Of a stretch of 64,000 bases of DNA, positions 61,941 to 64,000 are shown piece after piece. Made by a program: the position numbers and the translations under genes. Positions within the stretch are counted from its first letter, which is position 1. Each line of letters begins with the position of its first letter. The notes under the pieces were generated by a model, which ran no database searches, was not told where the DNA came from, and saw only the letters and a list, made by a program, of their open reading frames with translations. The stretch is from Isochrysis galbana (Eukaryota > Haptophyta > Isochrysidales > Isochrysidaceae), in contig CM030940.1 in NCBI GenBank assembly GCA_018136815.1, forward strand, positions 239,843 to 303,842, written 5' to 3'.

Positions 61941-64000
61941 TCATGGCGACGCGAGGCGCCCGGTTTGTTGGAGCCGGCCCATTTCTGCGGTATACGCGCA
62001 ACGCTTCATAAGCGAGTCGACCCACTCCTTCTCGCCGGCGAGCTCCGTGGTGAGCGCAGCTGCACCCGCGTCGCCGAGCAGCACGCCGCCGCCCCCTGCA
62101 TTTTGGACGCCTATGGAGTCGAGCCAGTGCGCCTTTGCGCGCGCGCGCCGCGGGAGCTCGACGCCACGCTTGCGCGCAAGATCACGCTCGCGCTTCGCCG
62201 TCTCTTCCTCAACTAGTGCCATTCGCTCAAAATCGGGAGCGCGGAGACGCCGCATCGGCTCGGACCGCCTGGCTTCCGGCTTGCGCATCGACTCCTGCTT
62301 GACAGCGCTGAGTGTGGTCGCTGGTGCGTCCGTGTCAAAAAAGTCGCCCTCCCGCAATCGCACCGGCGGAAGGTACGGCGTGGGTACCAAGCGGCGTGAC
62401 CGCGCGGCAGGGGCACCAGCAGGAGCCTCGACGTGGAAGAAGCCCCGCTCGTCGCCATCGCCCACAGGCAACGGCTCGAGCGCCGCCGGCGTCGACTCGC
62501 TCAGCAGCGAGCCGAGCGACCGCCTTGTGGACGAGAGGGTGGAGAGCGACGCAACGCGAAGCATCTCCTTTGCAGCGCTGTCCACAACGGGCGGTGGCGG
62601 CGTTGCAAGCGGCGGTGGCGCAGGTGGCGCAGGTGGCGCGAGCGGCCTTCTCCGTGCGTCCGCCTCCTCGAGGTCTTCTTCGAGGCAGTCCATCCGCACG
62701 CGTCGAGTGCGTGGCGAGAGAGCCTCGAAGCCCTGACGCTCAGACTCGGGCAGCGTGGCGAGGTGCTGCCGCTCACGAAGCACGAGCGCCCACTCATCAG
62801 TGAGCCGCCGCATGAGGCGCTCGCGCGCGCTGCCGGCGCCCGCGGAGAGGAGGAGCTGGCGGAGCTGAGGGTGCGCCACTATCGCGCGGCTTAGCCCCAG
62901 CTGCAGCCTGAAGCCGACGCCCACGTGCACAGCCTCCCACCACACGGGTCGGAGGCGCAGCGGTGCCACGGTCCGCCATCCGCGCGCGACAGCTGCGTCG
63001 GACGCTTCGCGCACGGCCCGCCGCACACGGCGCCTGTGGCTCAGGTCAGAGCCGCCCCGCAGGAGTCCCGTCGTCACCGGTGCCGCGTCTCGTGGAGCGC
63101 CTGCGTTTGACGGCGCCGAGTCGATGGCACTGAACACATGGCAGCTGCCGCCTGTGTGTGTCCGGAAGGATGTCCCAGCCGCAGCACTCAGGCTGGCGGT
63201 CAACACCCCTCCAAGCCGCTTCGAGCTGCACGCCACGGGCTCTGCGGCCGCGAGCGCCGGCGCCGATGCCGACACGTGCAGCGACCGCCGCCGGCGACCG
63301 GCCGGGAAGCGTCGCGCGTGGTCGGGGCTGCGAGCCGCGCGCGTCGCTGAGGGGACACGCACCACAATCGGCTGTAACGTCCATCCGCCGCCGCATGACA
63401 AAGAGGTGGCGCCGCCGCTGCCAGTCGCTTCGGTCGCCAGCTGGCTCGCTCCATACTCGTCAGCCGACGCTCCCCCGTCTTGATTTCCGGGCGGTGACGA
63501 GGTGTGCGAGCGGGAGCGCGGCGCACCCGCGCGGATGGTGCTCTGTCGCGGAGCATCGCCGTCCGGCCTCGACGGAGCCGCATCAGCGCCGGATGCGCCA
63601 TCCTCAGTACGCACGGCCTCCGCGGCCATGGCCGCTGCGCGTGTGGGCGTGAGCTTCACCGCGCCCAACCAGCTCTTTCCAGCCGCGTCAATGTCTCCAG
63701 CCTCGTCACCGAGTGCGGCTTCGGCGCACAACCTCGCGAGCTGCTCGGGCCAGTCGGGCAGGGCGAGCTCCCCGAGCTGGGCGAAGCGGACGAGCGGCGC
63801 GAGCAGCCCAGGCAGCAGCGCTCGCGTCACGCGCACACTCGCGCGGACGTCCTCCTCGCGCAGCCCATCGAGCCAGCCAGTCAGTGTGCCGGCGGGCAAG
63901 CTCTCGCGCTTCTCCTCCACCAGAAGCGCCCTCTGCTCCGCCAGAACAAGCGCATCGAGATAGAGCTGCCACTCGGTCGAGAGCGAGGAGAGCACATACT
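61941..64000 (-). CDS. Large unknown protein, 5' end beyond the window
   Basis: Minus-strand frame open from the right edge to TGA at 61941-61943, at least 684 residues. N-terminal visible part: leucine-rich helices (WQLYLDALVLAEQRALLVEEK). Then a serine/alanine-rich linker, a second helical block (DEWALVLRERQHLATLPESER), a proline cluster (PPAPPAPPPLATPPPP), and a charged C-terminal coil (ALVEEETAKRERDLARKRG). No family recognised. The length without a stop on a GC-rich strand is weak evidence alone, but the mixed, non-repetitive composition supports coding. Confidence 0.6.
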   Translation of the reverse strand, partial: YVLSSLSTEWQLYLDALVLAEQRALLVEEKRESLPAGTLTGWLDGLREEDVRASVRVTRALLPGLLAPLVRFAQLGELALPDWPEQLARLCAEAALGDEAGDIDAAGKSWLGAVKLTPTRAAAMAAEAVRTEDGASGADAAPSRPDGDAPRQSTIRAGAPRSRSHTSSPPGNQDGGASADEYGASQLATEATGSGGATSLSCGGGWTLQPIVVRVPSATRAARSPDHARRFPAGRRRRSLHVSASAPALAAAEPVACSSKRLGGVLTASLSAAAGTSFRTHTGGSCHVFSAIDSAPSNAGAPRDAAPVTTGLLRGGSDLSHRRRVRRAVREASDAAVARGWRTVAPLRLRPVWWEAVHVGVGFRLQLGLSRAIVAHPQLRQLLLSAGAGSARERLMRRLTDEWALVLRERQHLATLPESERQGFEALSPRTRRVRMDCLEEDLEEADARRRPLAPPAPPAPPPLATPPPPVVDSAAKEMLRVASLSTLSSTRRSLGSLLSESTPAALEPLPVGDGDERGFFHVEAPAGAPAARSRRLVPTPYLPPVRLREGDFFDTDAPATTLSAVKQESMRKPEARRSEPMRRLRAPDFERMALVEEETAKRERDLARKRGVELPRRARAKAHWLDSIGVQNAGGGGVLLGDAGAAALTTELAGEKEWVDSLMKRCAYTAEMGRLQQTGRLASP

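Noticed and set aside
62312..63652. Plus-strand ORFs across 62.3-63.7 kb
   Set aside because: They are antisense to the single long minus-strand frame reaching the window edge and show arginine-rich shadow composition.

Overview
This looks like nuclear DNA from a GC-rich single-celled eukaryote, most likely an alga. A haptophyte (coccolithophore or prymnesiophyte) is my best guess, but the sequence cannot prove it. Reasons: genes have short introns (67 to 720 bases) with GT-AG and one GC-AG border; one protein has a very long proline/serine stalk; protists of several lineages carry the 7TM-lipid-kinase fusion type found here; and most of the window is nested transposable elements, satellites and microsatellites. 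A run of exactly 100 N (39849-39948) shows it is a draft scaffold.

Host-type genes form islands. (1) 1245-4977 (+): five-exon gene for a seven-helix receptor-like domain fused to a phosphatidylinositol-phosphate kinase. (2) 10087-13531 (-): six-exon gene for a CABLES-like protein with a cyclin-like C-terminus. (3) 18070-18471 (-): GNAT acetyltransferase, next to two AT-richer small ORFs. (4) 20180-21517 and 41808-43145 (+): two intact 445-residue paralogues of an unrecognised family. (5) 25880-27132 (-): four-exon membrane protein with a GC-AG intron. (6) 32027-33322 (-): AGC-type kinase whose DFG motif is GLG. (7) 47225-51499 (+): type II membrane protein with a proline-rich stalk and a right-handed beta-helix domain. 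(8) 52225-52569 (+): leucine-rich-repeat fragment. (9) 53854-55281 (-): coiled-coil protein with a Tudor-like end. (10) 61941 to the right edge (-): a large unknown protein.

The rest is mobile DNA. One LINE family (reverse transcriptase plus C-terminal zinc finger) appears as many 5'-truncated pieces, all ending on the sense strand in GAAGA followed by a T run. Short elements share that tail; one (44407-45267) is complete, with a 17-base target duplication and a stem-loop at its 5' end, and the same stem-loop with compensating changes heads about ten other copies. LTR-like elements start TGTCGCATTCGCGA; one is a 610-base TG...CA unit with a 5-base duplication, inserted in the LINE reverse transcriptase and holding a tRNA-like promoter. 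Terminal-inverted-repeat transposons with 7-8 base duplications (5440-6881, 21945-22414, 34638-39339) include two that carry related satellites of 203 and 204 bases.

The kinase, receptor-kinase and cyclin-like genes are all signalling or cell-cycle types, but nothing in the layout says they act together. Exon models rest on splice motifs, codon phase and family resemblance judged by eye.
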